Numbered from the stretch's first letter, positions 16,300-25,938 are shown. The stretch is 64,000 nt of DNA from an uncultured Bacteroidales bacterium (GCA_900541925.1 UQMB01000005.1:61585-125584), one strand, 5' to 3'. The notes: a model not told the origin generated them from the letters alone. Translations and numbers: made by a program.

Positions 16300-18450
16300 A
16301 TGGAAAAGAATTTCAAGAGGACACTTGTCACCTGCGCGTTGCCATATGCCAATGGCCCCGTGCATATAGGACATCTCGCCGGAGTATATGTGCCGGCGGA
16401 CATTTATGTGAGGTATCTGAGGATGAGGGGCAGGGACGTGCTCTACGTCTGCGGCTCCGATGAGCACGGCGTGCCCATAACCATCAAGGCCCGCCAGCTC
16501 GGCTGCTCCCCTCAGGACATTGTGGACAAGTATCACGCCCTGATCCGGGACTCTTTCGCGGGGCTGGGCATCAATTTCGACATCTACGGCCGCACCACGT
16601 CCGCCGTGCACGAGAAGAACGCTTCGGACTTCTTCCTCAAGCTGTACAATGACGGCAAGTTCATCACCCGCGAGAGCGAGCAGTATTATGACCCGGAAGC
16701 CGGGACGTTCCTTGCGGACCGCTACATCGTGGGCACCTGCCCGAAGTGCGGGGCCGAAGGAGCCTACGGCGACCAGTGCGAGAAGTGCGGCAGCACGCTC
16801 AGCCCCGAGGAGCTGATCAACCCCAAGAGCAAGCTCAGCGGCGCCGTGCCTGTCAAGAAGAAGACCACGCACTGGTACCTGCCTCTCCAGGATTATGAGC
16901 AGTGGCTCCGGGAGTGGATACTTGACGGACACAAGGAATGGCGCAGCAATGTCTACGGCCAGGTGAAAAGCTGGCTGGACGGCGGGCTGCAGCCGCGTGC
17001 GGTCACCCGCGACCTCGACTGGGGTGTTCCGGTCCCGGTCAAGGGCGCCGAGGGCAAGGTGCTGTACGTGTGGTTCGACGCCCCGATAGGCTACATCTCC
17101 AACACGCAGGAGCTCCTTCCCGACAGCTGGGAGACATGGTGGAAGTCTCAGGACACCAAGCTGGTGCATTTTATCGGCAAGGACAACATAGTCTTCCACT
17201 GCATCGTCTTCCCGTCCATGCTCAAGGCCTACGGTGACGGATACATCCTCCCGGAGAACGTGCCTGCCAACGAGTTCCTCAACCTTGAGGGGGACAAGAT
17301 CTCGACTTCCCGCAATTGGGCCGTCTGGGCCCATGAGTACCTCAGGGATTTCCCTGGCAAGGAGGACGTGCTCCGCTACGTGCTCACCGCCAACGCCCCG
17401 GAGACCAAGGACAACGACTTCAGCTGGAAGGATTTCCAGCAGCGCAACAACAGCGAGCTCGTGGCGGTTTTCGGCAATTTCGTCAACCGTGCCGTGGTGT
17501 TGACCCACAAGTACTTCGCGGGCAAAGTCCCGCCTTGCGGTTCGCTCCTGGACATCGACAAGGAGGTCCTCGCCCAGATTCCGGCGCTGAAGGCCTCTAT
17601 AGAGAAGAACATCGAGGAGTACCATTTCAGGGAGGCGCTCAAGGACGCCATGTCGCTGGCGCGCCTCGGCAACAAGTATATCTCCGACACTGAGCCGTGG
17701 AAGGTGGCCAAGACTGACCTTGACCGCACCGCGACCATCCTCAACATCTCCCTGCAGATATGTGCCGACCTTGCGATAGCGTTCGAGCCGTTCACTCCGT
17801 TCGCCGCGGAGAGGCTGCGCAGGATGCTCGGCGTGAGCCTTGATGCCGGAGCCGATCACAGGCCGCAGAGGGACGGGGCTGCCCTGCATACCGTATTCGT
17901 CGGCGCGGAAGCTGCTGCGGACGGGTCTCTGAAACTTGACTGGGATGTCTTCGGGCGTCCGCAGATTCTCCCGGCCGGACACGAGATCGGTGATCCGGAG
18001 CTGCTCTTCGCCAAGATCGAGGACGACGCCATCGACGGACAGCTCGCGCGCCTGGACAAGATCCGCGCCGAGAGGGAGGAGGCCGCGAAGGCGGAAGCCG
18101 CCAGCCAGGTCGCTCCGCAGAAGGAAGAGTGCAGCTTCGAGGATTTCGACAAGATGGACATCCGCACGGCGACCGTCCTTGAGGCGGAGAGGGTGCCGAA
18201 GACGGACAAGCTCCTCAAACTGACCATCGACACCGGCATCGACCGCCGTGTGATAGTGTCGGGTATCGCTGAATATTATAGCCCGGAGGATATGCTCGGC
18301 AAGCAGATCTGCATACTTGCCAATCTCAAGCCGCGCACCATCAAGGGCATCGAGAGCAAGGGCATGATTCTGATGGCCCGTCAGGGTGACGGGAAAATGC
18401 GTTTCATCACCCCGCAGGAGGTCCTTGCCAACGGGGCCCAGGTAGGTTGA
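16300..18450 (+). CDS. metG: Methionyl-tRNA synthetase
   Basis: Class I synthetase that charges tRNA-Met; 716 residues. HIGH is at 22-25. The zinc knuckles CPKC and CEKC (about 147-165) mark the two-knuckle type. The KMSKS equivalent reads KISTS (333-337), as in many Bacteroidota enzymes. The anticodon-binding alpha-helical domain follows, and a fused C-terminal EMAP/tRNA-binding domain begins at about residue 610 (FEDFDKMDIRTATVLEAE), giving a dimeric enzyme. It is co-directional with dnaG (6 bp) and the response regulator (13 bp). Confidence 0.96.
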   Translation: MEKNFKRTLVTCALPYANGPVHIGHLAGVYVPADIYVRYLRMRGRDVLYVCGSDEHGVPITIKARQLGCSPQDIVDKYHALIRDSFAGLGINFDIYGRTTSAVHEKNASDFFLKLYNDGKFITRESEQYYDPEAGTFLADRYIVGTCPKCGAEGAYGDQCEKCGSTLSPEELINPKSKLSGAVPVKKKTTHWYLPLQDYEQWLREWILDGHKEWRSNVYGQVKSWLDGGLQPRAVTRDLDWGVPVPVKGAEGKVLYVWFDAPIGYISNTQELLPDSWETWWKSQDTKLVHFIGKDNIVFHCIVFPSMLKAYGDGYILPENVPANEFLNLEGDKISTSRNWAVWAHEYLRDFPGKEDVLRYVLTANAPETKDNDFSWKDFQQRNNSELVAVFGNFVNRAVVLTHKYFAGKVPPCGSLLDIDKEVLAQIPALKASIEKNIEEYHFREALKDAMSLARLGNKYISDTEPWKVAKTDLDRTATILNISLQICADLAIAFEPFTPFAAERLRRMLGVSLDAGADHRPQRDGAALHTVFVGAEAAADGSLKLDWDVFGRPQILPAGHEIGDPELLFAKIEDDAIDGQLARLDKIRAEREEAAKAEAASQVAPQKEECSFEDFDKMDIRTATVLEAERVPKTDKLLKLTIDTGIDRRVIVSGIAEYYSPEDMLGKQICILANLKPRTIKGIESKGMILMARQGDGKMRFITPQEVLANGAQVG

Positions 18451-18463
18451 TAATGATTGTGAA

Positions 18464-19609
18464 ATGAGAGTACTTATAGTAGATGACGAGAGAGCTATCC
18501 GCAACTCTCTCAAGGAGATACTTACAGATGAGGGCTATGATGCCGACATCGCCGAAGACGGGGCCACCGCCATATCCAAAGTCGAGAAGGAGAAGTTCGA
18601 CGTGATATTCTGCGACATCAAGATGCCCGGCATGGACGGCATCGAGGTGCTGGACAAACTCGTGGAGATGGGCGTGGACGCTGCCGTGGTGATGATTTCC
18701 GGACATGGTGACATCGACACTGCCGTGGAGTGCATCAAGAAGGGGGCGTTCGACTTCGTACAGAAGCCGCTCGACCTCAACCGCATACTCATCACCGTCA
18801 AGAACGCCTCCGAGCGCCAGACTCTTGCCAGCCAGAACAAGGTACTGAAAAAGAGGGTCTATGGCGCGGACATGATAGGCGAGTCGGCTCCTATGCTGCA
18901 TATCAGAGAGATGATAGACAAAGTCGCCCCGACGGACGCCCGTGTGCTCATCACCGGGCCTAACGGCTCCGGCAAGGAGCTCGTGGCCCGCAACCTGCAT
19001 CAGCAGAGCCGTAGGAGCGCGATGCCGTTTATCGAGGTGAACTGCGCCGCCATCCCTGGCGAGCTCATCGAAAGCGAACTTTTCGGCCACGAGAAGGGCT
19101 CGTTCACCTCCGCCATCAAGCAGCACAAAGGCAAGTTCGAACAGGCGGACGGCGGCACCCTGTTCCTTGACGAGATAGGTGACATGAGCCTGGCCGCCCA
19201 GGCCAAGGTCCTCCGCGTGCTCCAGGAGAAGAAGCTCTCCAGGGTCGGCTCTGACAAGGACATCGAAGTCGACGTCCGCGTGATAGCCGCCACCAACAAG
19301 GATCTGCAGAAGGAGATCGCCGCCGGCAATTTCCGCGAGGATCTCTATCACAGGCTCAGCGTCATCCTCTTCAGGGTGCCTTCCCTTGACGAGAGGAAGG
19401 ATGACATCCCTGCCCTGATACGGTTTTTCCTTGAGAAATACACGGACGGCGGCAAGACGAGGAGTTTCTCTCCGGAGGCTGTGGACCTGCTTGTCAGCAA
19501 GAGCTGGCCGGGCAACATCCGCGAACTTGACAATGTCGTGGACCGTCTGCTCATTCTCGGCGACGATGTCGTCTCTGCGCAGAATGTGCGTGATTATGTT
19601 AATTTGTAG
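18464..19609 (+). CDS. Sigma-54-type response regulator lacking a Fis domain
   Basis: Two-component regulator of the NtrC class, 381 residues. The receiver domain (1-120) has the acidic pair D7/D8, phospho-acceptor D51 and the QKP lysine. The AAA+ domain (about 140-365) has Walker A GPNGSGKE, Walker B LFLDEIGD and an arginine-rich NIREL end. The sigma-54 contact loop reads GSFTSA instead of GAFTGA. The protein stops right after the AAA+ domain, with no Fis-type helix-turn-helix, so it may act without site-specific DNA binding or by binding indirectly. An NtrY-like kinase sits 10 kb downstream and is a possible partner. Confidence 0.9.
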   Translation: MRVLIVDDERAIRNSLKEILTDEGYDADIAEDGATAISKVEKEKFDVIFCDIKMPGMDGIEVLDKLVEMGVDAAVVMISGHGDIDTAVECIKKGAFDFVQKPLDLNRILITVKNASERQTLASQNKVLKKRVYGADMIGESAPMLHIREMIDKVAPTDARVLITGPNGSGKELVARNLHQQSRRSAMPFIEVNCAAIPGELIESELFGHEKGSFTSAIKQHKGKFEQADGGTLFLDEIGDMSLAAQAKVLRVLQEKKLSRVGSDKDIEVDVRVIAATNKDLQKEIAAGNFREDLYHRLSVILFRVPSLDERKDDIPALIRFFLEKYTDGGKTRSFSPEAVDLLVSKSWPGNIRELDNVVDRLLILGDDVVSAQNVRDYVNL

Positions 19610-19615
19610 CGTCTT

Positions 19616-20413
19616 ATGAAGCGTTGCCAGAAGATTTTACTGCTGTCTGCCGTGCTCGTCCTCGCGATCGGCCTTTCCGCCGCCGCGCAGGGGAAGCTCT
19701 ATACCCGCAAGGCCAAGCTCGAGGATTTCCCGACGAGGACCGTCAAGGTGGTCGTCGGCGGCAGTTCGTTCCTTGACCTGTCTTTCCGCGAGGAGATCAC
19801 CACCCGCTGGCGCATCTCGCCCTACGAGTTCTGCACTCCGGAGGAGTTCGAGTCCATGCAGACGGACAACTCCCTGTATTTTCTGCGCATAGTCTCCGAT
19901 GAAGGCGTGGCCTTCCTGCTTCTGACAAAGGGCGGCAAGGAGGACGAGAAGGACAATCTCAAGAAGCCTTTCGAGGTGGTGCGGATTCCCATCGCCAGCA
20001 TAGATGACCCGAGCGGAAAGGAACTGATGTTCATGGGGGCTTTCGTGGACATATTACAGGCTTTCGTCGAGGATGCGATGGTCTCCGACAAGGCCGCCTA
20101 TTCGGGGCTCAAGTGGTACAATTCCAGGAAGTTCTCCGGCAAGAAGATTTATCTCAATGACCCGGACATGGTGGACGAGAAGTACCTCTCCGGCGAGCGG
20201 GAGACTCTCGTGGGCATCTGCATCGCGCCGACGCTCATATCTTTCGGCAGCAAGTGCTACAAGATGCTCATATCGGCGGACACGCACGAACTCTATTATT
20301 TCCACGCCGGCAAGTACCGCGGCTCCCGTGACAGGGAGTTCACCGAGGGCGAGATCAAAAAGTTCAACAAGAGAAATGGAGTCAGCACTCAACCGGTATA
20401 TCAGGAGACATAG
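19616..20413 (+). CDS. Secreted protein of unknown function
   Basis: A 265-residue protein with a cleavable signal peptide (hydrophobic to about residue 23, AAA-Q cut). The mature part is mixed alpha/beta with no motif I recognise; notable segments are SPYEFCTPEEF, ISFGSKCYKMLISADTHELYYFHAG and a Lys/Arg-rich C-terminus. It appears to be one of the conserved periplasmic unknowns of Bacteroidales. It begins 6 bp after the response-regulator gene and overlaps the start of the O-methyltransferase gene by 38 bases, so the three are one transcript. Confidence 0.55.
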   Translation: MKRCQKILLLSAVLVLAIGLSAAAQGKLYTRKAKLEDFPTRTVKVVVGGSSFLDLSFREEITTRWRISPYEFCTPEEFESMQTDNSLYFLRIVSDEGVAFLLLTKGGKEDEKDNLKKPFEVVRIPIASIDDPSGKELMFMGAFVDILQAFVEDAMVSDKAAYSGLKWYNSRKFSGKKIYLNDPDMVDEKYLSGERETLVGICIAPTLISFGSKCYKMLISADTHELYYFHAGKYRGSRDREFTEGEIKKFNKRNGVSTQPVYQET

Positions 20414-21008
20414 CACCCTCCCGTCCGAGGCGCTGCTCTGGATAGAGAAGCAGACCAACATCAGGACCAACTATCCCCGTATGCTCTCAGGCCCTGTCCA
20501 GGGGGAGCTCCTTAAGATGCTGGTGGAGATTTCAGGGGCGGAGAGGGTTCTTGAGATCGGTTCGTTCACCGGCTATTCAAGCGCCTGCATGGCCCTCGGG
20601 CTGCCGGATGGAGGGCATATAGATGCCCTTGAACTCAATGACGAGCTGGAGGAGCTGATGCGTGAAGGCTGGGAACGGGCCGGGGTTTCAGACCTGATAA
20701 CCCTGCATCTCGGCGACGCCGTGCAGACCCTCGGGAGCCTGAGCGGCGGGTATGATTTCGCATTCATCGATGCCAACAAGCGCCAGTACCTTGAGTATTA
20801 CGAACTTGTGCTTCCCCTCATGCGCAGCGGCGGGCTTATCGTGGCGGATGATGTGCTCTGGGACGGGAAGGTCTATGCGGACATCCCCTCGGGAGACGCG
20901 CAGACGCGCGCCCTGCTGGAGTTCAACGACCATGTCGCCTCAGACCCCCGTGTCGAGGTCGTGATGCTTCCTCTGCGCGACGGTCTCTCCCTCATCAGGA
21001 AAAGGTGA
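20376..21008 (+). CDS. Class I SAM-dependent O-methyltransferase
   Basis: Cytoplasmic methyltransferase of the catechol/caffeoyl-CoA O-methyltransferase type, 210 residues. The SAM-binding motif VLEIGSFTGYSS, the acidic loop after ALELNDE, and the metal-site segment DFAFIDANKRQY followed by IVADDVLW are all present. The ATG at 20376 is chosen because homologues start about ten residues before the RHSTLPSEALLWIE-like helix; the longer open frame upstream is the shadow of the preceding gene. The substrate is unknown. It is read with the secreted protein gene, and dnaX follows after 25 bp. Confidence 0.85.
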   Translation: MESALNRYIRRHSTLPSEALLWIEKQTNIRTNYPRMLSGPVQGELLKMLVEISGAERVLEIGSFTGYSSACMALGLPDGGHIDALELNDELEELMREGWERAGVSDLITLHLGDAVQTLGSLSGGYDFAFIDANKRQYLEYYELVLPLMRSGGLIVADDVLWDGKVYADIPSGDAQTRALLEFNDHVASDPRVEVVMLPLRDGLSLIRKR

Positions 21009-21033
21009 GAAATTTTTACTAATTTTGTCCTCT

Positions 21034-22911
21034 ATGTCAGATTATATCGTATCAGCCCGGAAATACAGGCCTGACAGCTTCGAATCGCTTATCGGTCAGG
21101 ACAATATAGCGCGCACTCTGAAGAACTCCATACGCAGGGGCCAACTTGCGCACGCATATCTGTTCTGCGGCCCGAGGGGCGTGGGCAAGACGACGGCGGC
21201 GCGAATCTTCGCCAAGACCATCAACTGTGCCAATCCGGGTCCGGACATGGATCCTTGCGGGAAGTGCGACTCCTGCCGCTCGTTCCAGGAAGGGCGCTCG
21301 TTCTGTATTCATGAACTTGACGCGGCGTCCAACAACGGCGTGGATGACATCAAGGCCCTGATGGACCAGGTGCAGATACCTCCTCAGGTCGGGCGGTATT
21401 CCGTGTATATCATAGATGAGGTCCACATGCTGACGCAGTCGGCCTTCAACGCCTTCCTGAAGACACTTGAAGAACCGCCGGCTCACGCGATTTTCATCCT
21501 GGCCACCACGGAGAAGCACAAGATTATCCCGACTATCCTGAGCCGCTGCCAGACCTACGACTTCAACCGGATAAGCATCCCGGATATAGTCCGGAATCTC
21601 AGGGATATAGCCGGCAAGGAGGGGATTACCATCGACGATGAGTCCATGCACATCATCGCCAACAAGGCTGACGGGGCCATGCGTGACGCGCTGACCATAT
21701 TTGACCAGACGGTCGCGTTCTGCGGCACGGACGTCAAGTGTGAGGACGTGATGCGCAATCTCAATGTCCTTGACTACGAATACAGTTTCCGTCTCGTGGA
21801 CGCGTTCCTCGCGGGGAATTACGCCACGGCTCTGCTGATATTTGACGAGGTTCTCTCCAAGGGCTTCAACGCCCAGCATTTCGTCGCGGCCCTGAGCTCT
21901 CACCTCAGAGACCTGCTCGTGAGCCGTACCGGCGGACTGGAGGGTCTGCTCGATCTCCCGGATTCCCTCAAGAAACGCTACGCTGAGCAGGCCGCACGCT
22001 GTTCGGTGAAATTCATATATGACGCACTGGGCATAACCACCCAGTGTGACGCCGGATACAAGGCTTCTACCAACCAGCGGCTGCATATCGAATTCGCCCT
22101 TATGAGGCTCTCGTTCCTCAGCGCGGCCCCGGCAACATCTGCCGTATCTGCGGCTCAGGCCGCACCATCAAGGCCGTCCGCTGAGCCTGAGGCGTCTGTC
22201 CGGTCCGGGGAAGCCGCCAAACCGGCCCCGGCCACCGCGCCTGTCGCTGACCGCCCGCGTGCGGCCCAGGCCGCACCGGCCCCTGTGCCGGAGATTCCGG
22301 CGCCTCAGGCAGCCAAAGCCGCTCCGGAACCACAGACGGAAAAATCCGCTCCAAAGCCGCCGGCAGCCAAAGCCGCCCCGGAGCCACAGGCAGCCCAAAC
22401 AGCCCCGGCATCTCCGGAGGCCCCGGCCGCTTCGCGCCGCCGTCAGGCCAAGTCCGGATCCAACCTGTCGTTCTCGTCCCTCATGAGCGAAGAAGAGCAG
22501 ACGGCCGGGCCTGAGGCGGAGAACGGGCAGGCGGGTGTCCTCCCGGAGGATGACCTGCTCCGAAGCAAATGGAGCCTTCTCCCGTCCGCTTACAAGGACA
22601 AACCGAGGCTTGAGAGCGCCCTGTCCAAGTCCACCCTCAAGATTTCGGAAGAAGAGGGCCGGAAGCTTGTCGAATTCACAGTGACCAACGAGGCCCAGAA
22701 GCGCTGGATAGAGGAGAAGGTGCTCCGCGAACTCGAAAGGAGATATTGCGACCTGGTAGGCAGCACGGCCATCCGGCTCGCTCCGTCGGTGCTGCCGGAC
22801 GAACAGAAAGAAGATGTCAAATATATGCCCGTCGAGAAGGCCGAAGACCTGATGGGCAAGAACGAGGAGGTCAGGAATCTTGTACAGGACCTCTCTCTTG
22901 ATGTAAAGTGA
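21034..22911 (+). CDS. dnaX: DNA polymerase III gamma/tau subunit
   Basis: Clamp-loader ATPase of the replicative polymerase, 625 residues from the ATG at 21034 (the TTG three codons earlier is less likely). It has Walker A GPRGVGKTT, a four-cysteine zinc module (CANPG to CDSC), Walker B VYIIDEVHML and the SRC box (LSRCQTYDF). A long Ala/Pro-rich linker (residues about 365-480) leads to a short tau-like C-terminal domain. No shift-prone A-run with a stop was seen in the linker, so a separately made gamma form is not evident. lptB follows after 6 bp. Confidence 0.95.
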   Translation: MSDYIVSARKYRPDSFESLIGQDNIARTLKNSIRRGQLAHAYLFCGPRGVGKTTAARIFAKTINCANPGPDMDPCGKCDSCRSFQEGRSFCIHELDAASNNGVDDIKALMDQVQIPPQVGRYSVYIIDEVHMLTQSAFNAFLKTLEEPPAHAIFILATTEKHKIIPTILSRCQTYDFNRISIPDIVRNLRDIAGKEGITIDDESMHIIANKADGAMRDALTIFDQTVAFCGTDVKCEDVMRNLNVLDYEYSFRLVDAFLAGNYATALLIFDEVLSKGFNAQHFVAALSSHLRDLLVSRTGGLEGLLDLPDSLKKRYAEQAARCSVKFIYDALGITTQCDAGYKASTNQRLHIEFALMRLSFLSAAPATSAVSAAQAAPSRPSAEPEASVRSGEAAKPAPATAPVADRPRAAQAAPAPVPEIPAPQAAKAAPEPQTEKSAPKPPAAKAAPEPQAAQTAPASPEAPAASRRRQAKSGSNLSFSSLMSEEEQTAGPEAENGQAGVLPEDDLLRSKWSLLPSAYKDKPRLESALSKSTLKISEEEGRKLVEFTVTNEAQKRWIEEKVLRELERRYCDLVGSTAIRLAPSVLPDEQKEDVKYMPVEKAEDLMGKNEEVRNLVQDLSLDVK

Positions 22912-22917
22912 CGCGAC

Positions 22918-23703
22918 ATGAAGTTACGCTGCGAGAATCTCATTAAGAAATATGGCCTCAGGACCGTCGTCAAGGGTGTGTCCATGGAGGTCAACCAGGG
23001 GGAGATCGTGGGCTTCCTCGGGCCTAACGGCGCCGGGAAGACGACGAGCTTCTATATGATTACGGGGCAGATAGTCCCCAACGGGGGGCGGGTCTTCCTC
23101 GATGAGGAAGACATCACCGGACTGCCTATGTACAAGCGGGCCCAGAAAGGGGTCGGCTATCTGCCGCAGGACGCGTCGGTGTTCCGCAAGATGTCCGTCG
23201 AGGACAACATCGTCTCCGTGATGGAGATGAAGGGGATTCCCAAGGCGGAACGGCTGGAGCGCACGGAGGCCCTGATAGACGAGTTCAACCTCTCCAAGGT
23301 GCGCAAGTCTCTCGGCATACAGCTTTCCGGAGGTGAACGCCGCCGCTGCGAGATAGCCCGGGCCCTTGCCATAGACCCCAAGTTCATCCTTCTGGACGAG
23401 CCTTTCGCCGGGGTGGACCCCATCGCGGTGGAGGACATCCAGTATATAATAGCGAAGTTGAAATACCGCAACATCGGAGTCATCATCACCGACCACAATG
23501 TGGGTGAGACTCTTGCCATCACCGACAGGGCCTACCTTCTCTACGAGGGCACCATTCTCCAGGAAGGCACGCCCCAGCAGCTCGCCGCCGATGAGGATGT
23601 GCGCACCAAGTACCTCGGCTCTGGCTTTGTCCTGAAGCGCTCAGTCTCCGTACAGCGTGCCCTTGACGAGCATGAAGCCGCGGTCCGGGCCAAGGCGGTT
23701 TAA
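22918..23703 (+). CDS. lptB: LPS export ABC transporter ATP-binding protein
   Basis: Cytoplasmic ATPase that drives extraction of lipopolysaccharide from the inner membrane with LptF/LptG. The 261-residue protein has Walker A GPNGAGKTT (35-43), the Q-loop in YLPQDASVF, the signature LSGGERRR, Walker B FILLDEP with the typical FAGVDPIAVEDIQ, and the switch His in ITDHNVGE. These details separate LptB from other ABC ATPases. The C-terminus runs about 15 residues past the usual end. cmk follows after 17 bp. Confidence 0.94.
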   Translation: MKLRCENLIKKYGLRTVVKGVSMEVNQGEIVGFLGPNGAGKTTSFYMITGQIVPNGGRVFLDEEDITGLPMYKRAQKGVGYLPQDASVFRKMSVEDNIVSVMEMKGIPKAERLERTEALIDEFNLSKVRKSLGIQLSGGERRRCEIARALAIDPKFILLDEPFAGVDPIAVEDIQYIIAKLKYRNIGVIITDHNVGETLAITDRAYLLYEGTILQEGTPQQLAADEDVRTKYLGSGFVLKRSVSVQRALDEHEAAVRAKAV

Positions 23704-23720
23704 GAAGTTGTTTTGAATAT

Positions 23721-24410
23721 ATGAGAATCCCAGACATAATCATAGCCGTGGACGGCTGTTCGTCCACAGGCAAGAGCAGCTTCGCGAAACTCGTCGCGAA
23801 GAAGTTTTCTTTCCAGTATCTGGATTCCGGAGCGATGTACCGGGCTGTGACCCTGTTCGCGCAGGAGTCCGGCCTGATCTCCGGCGACAACACCATCTCC
23901 GATGCGCTGCGGGATGCCCTTGAGGGCCTTGACCTGCATTTCGGCGAGGGCGGGACCTATATAGGAGAGCGTTGCGTGGAGAAGGAGATAAGGACCATGA
24001 AGGTGTCTTCCCAGGTCAGTCCGATCGCCGCGGTGCCTTATGTCCGCGAATATGTGGACGCCCGTCTGCACCTCTTCGCTTCCGAGGGAAGGGTGGTGAT
24101 GGACGGCAGGGACATCGGCACGACCGTGTTCCCCGAGGCCCAGCTGAAGATATTCATGACAGCGACGCCTCAAGTGAGGGCGCAGCGGCGCTTCGACGAG
24201 CTCAAGGAGAAGGGGCAGAATCCGGACTTCGATGCCGTCCTGCGAAATCTGCAGGAGAGGGACTATATAGATTCTCATCGTGACACGTCGCCTCTGCGTC
24301 GGGCAGAGGATTCGTTTGAGCTTGACAATTCGGGAATGAGCCTTGAGGACGAACTTATCTGGATAGAAGGTCTTATAAGGGGAAGGTTCACGATATATGA
24401 TGAGGATTGA
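23721..24410 (+). CDS. cmk: Cytidylate kinase
   Basis: Phosphorylates CMP and dCMP with ATP. The 229-residue protein has the P-loop DGCSSTGKSS (11-20), the CMP-binding YLDSGAMYR and the catalytic MDGRDIGTTVFP segment. The LID and R-rich C-terminal part QRDYIDSHRDTSPLRRAED-like is in place (here ERDYIDSHRD). Its stop overlaps the start of ispH by 14 bases, an arrangement common in Bacteroidota. Confidence 0.95.
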   Translation: MRIPDIIIAVDGCSSTGKSSFAKLVAKKFSFQYLDSGAMYRAVTLFAQESGLISGDNTISDALRDALEGLDLHFGEGGTYIGERCVEKEIRTMKVSSQVSPIAAVPYVREYVDARLHLFASEGRVVMDGRDIGTTVFPEAQLKIFMTATPQVRAQRRFDELKEKGQNPDFDAVLRNLQERDYIDSHRDTSPLRRAEDSFELDNSGMSLEDELIWIEGLIRGRFTIYDED

Positions 24411-25287
24411 GATCGATCCGCACTCGGGCTTTTGCGGCGGCGTGATACGCGCCATAGGCACGGCTGAGACCTATCTCCGTGAAAACGGCGCCCCGCTCTT
24501 CTCCCTTGGGGCGATAGTCCACAATGAGGAGGAGCTTTCCCGCCTGCGCGGACTTGGGCTTCAGACCGTGGACGATATCGCTGACATGGTATCCCGCCCG
24601 CAGGGCTGCCGGCTGCTGATACGTGCGCACGGGGAGCCTCCGGAGGTCTATGATGAGGCTGAGCGCCTTGGGCTCGGGCTGATAGACTGCACCTGTCCCG
24701 TCGTGTTGAGGCTTCAGAAAATGATCCGTGACACCTATGCTGCGGTCCGTCCCGGGGGCGGGCAGCTGCTGCTTTTCGGCAAGGCCGGGCACCCGGAAGT
24801 GCTTGGACTTGTGGGTCAGGTCGGAGGAGATGTGGTGACTTTCCAGGATCCTGAGGAGCTCCCGGGCTTGATCTCGTCTGCCGCAATACGCACGGACCGC
24901 GACATCGAGCTGTTTTCACAGACCACGATGAGCCCTTCAGCGTATCGCAGGGCTTCGGAGATTCTCTCTTCGCGGATGGAGGCCGGGGTTCGGCTCAATG
25001 TGCACGAGACCATCTGTTCGCAGGTGGCTTCCCGTCACAGGGAGCTTTCGGAGTTCGCAAGGTCACACGATGTGATACTGTTTGTCTCCGGCAATGAGAG
25101 CTCCAACGGCAAGGTGCTGTTTGAACTCTGCCGCAGCGTGAATCCCCGCACTTTCCATATAGGTTCCGCCTCGGACCTGAATGCCGGATGGCTTGCCGGA
25201 GCGGCGAGCGCAGGGGTCTGCGGGGCGACATCCACCCCCAAATGGCTGCTGGAGGAAGTGGCCCGCGCGGCAGAAAATTTGCAATAG
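24397..25287 (+). CDS. ispH: 4-hydroxy-3-methylbut-2-enyl diphosphate reductase
   Basis: Last step of the non-mevalonate isoprenoid pathway, using an iron-sulfur cluster. The 296-residue protein has the three cluster cysteines: C13 in GFCGGV, the Cys in DCTCPVV (about residue 100) and the Cys in GVCGATSTPKW near the end. RAHGEPPEVYDEA carries the active-site His, and ETICSQVASRH the next conserved segment. Either of two adjacent ATG codons (24397 or 24400) can be the start. It overlaps cmk and is translationally coupled to it. Confidence 0.95.
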   Translation: MMRIEIDPHSGFCGGVIRAIGTAETYLRENGAPLFSLGAIVHNEEELSRLRGLGLQTVDDIADMVSRPQGCRLLIRAHGEPPEVYDEAERLGLGLIDCTCPVVLRLQKMIRDTYAAVRPGGGQLLLFGKAGHPEVLGLVGQVGGDVVTFQDPEELPGLISSAAIRTDRDIELFSQTTMSPSAYRRASEILSSRMEAGVRLNVHETICSQVASRHRELSEFARSHDVILFVSGNESSNGKVLFELCRSVNPRTFHIGSASDLNAGWLAGAASAGVCGATSTPKWLLEEVARAAENLQ

Positions 25288-25309
25288 TTGCGGCATTTGA
25301 CTAAATTTG
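25278..25309 (+). promoter_or_regulatory. Promoter of efp
   Basis: TTTG at 25278-25281, a 20-bp spacer and TAAATTTG at 25302-25309, a full match to the Bacteroidota consensus. The -33 box lies inside the last codons of ispH. Confidence 0.75.
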
Positions 25310-25349
25310 CTGCACAATTCGCGAAATCAATAAAATACTACAATAGTTT

Positions 25350-25913
25350 ATGGCAACAACAGCTGATTTTAAAAACGGCCTTTATCTCAAGTTCAACGAC
25401 AAGCCTTGCCAGATCGTGTGGTTCCAGCACGTCAAGCCTGGCAAGGGTCCGGCTTTCGTGAAGACCAAGCTCCGCAACCTTGAGAACGGACGTATTCTCG
25501 AGAACACTTTCACCGCCGGCGCCAAGATCGAGACCATCGATGTGGAGCGTCGTCCATACCAGTTCCTCTATGCTGAGGAGGACGGCTTCAATTTCATGCA
25601 CGAGGAGACCTACGAGCAGATCCTTCTCCCTAAGGATGTCGTGGAGAACTCCGACCTCATGAAGGAAGGCCAGCATGTGGAGATGATGTTCGTTGTGGGC
25701 GAGGAGAAGTGCCTCACCTGTGAGCTCCCTACCTACGTCACCCTCGAAGTGACCTATTCCGAGCCTGCAGTGAAGGGCAACACCGCCTCCACTTCAGCCC
25801 TCAAGGAGGTTACCCTCGAGACCGGAGCCAAGATTATGGTTCCTCTCTTCATCGAGACCGGCGAGAAGATCACCGTCAACACTTCCGACCGCTCATACGG
25901 CCAGAGGGTATAA
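25350..25913 (+). CDS. efp: Elongation factor P
   Basis: Rescues ribosomes stalled at polyproline stretches. The 187-residue protein has the three expected beta-barrel domains. The tip loop reads PGKGPAF (30-36) with K32 at the position that carries the functional lysine in K-type EF-P; an EpmA/EpmB-like modification is possible but not shown here. It is monocistronic: a strong promoter precedes it and a terminator follows. Confidence 0.96.
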   Translation: MATTADFKNGLYLKFNDKPCQIVWFQHVKPGKGPAFVKTKLRNLENGRILENTFTAGAKIETIDVERRPYQFLYAEEDGFNFMHEETYEQILLPKDVVENSDLMKEGQHVEMMFVVGEEKCLTCELPTYVTLEVTYSEPAVKGNTASTSALKEVTLETGAKIMVPLFIETGEKITVNTSDRSYGQRV

Positions 25914-25938
25914 GACTCTGGATTACTTCAGAAAGAAA

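Noticed and set aside
15682..18513. A 943-codon open frame on the minus strand across metG, and a similar 832-codon frame at 44185-46683 across glgP
   Set aside because: Both are mirror images of highly expressed GC-rich genes whose codon use leaves the opposite frame open. Their translations are low-complexity and match no family.
20073..20375. N-terminal extension of the O-methyltransferase
   Set aside because: It is a shifted-frame shadow of the secreted protein gene, rich in Ser/Arg, with no similarity to methyltransferases.
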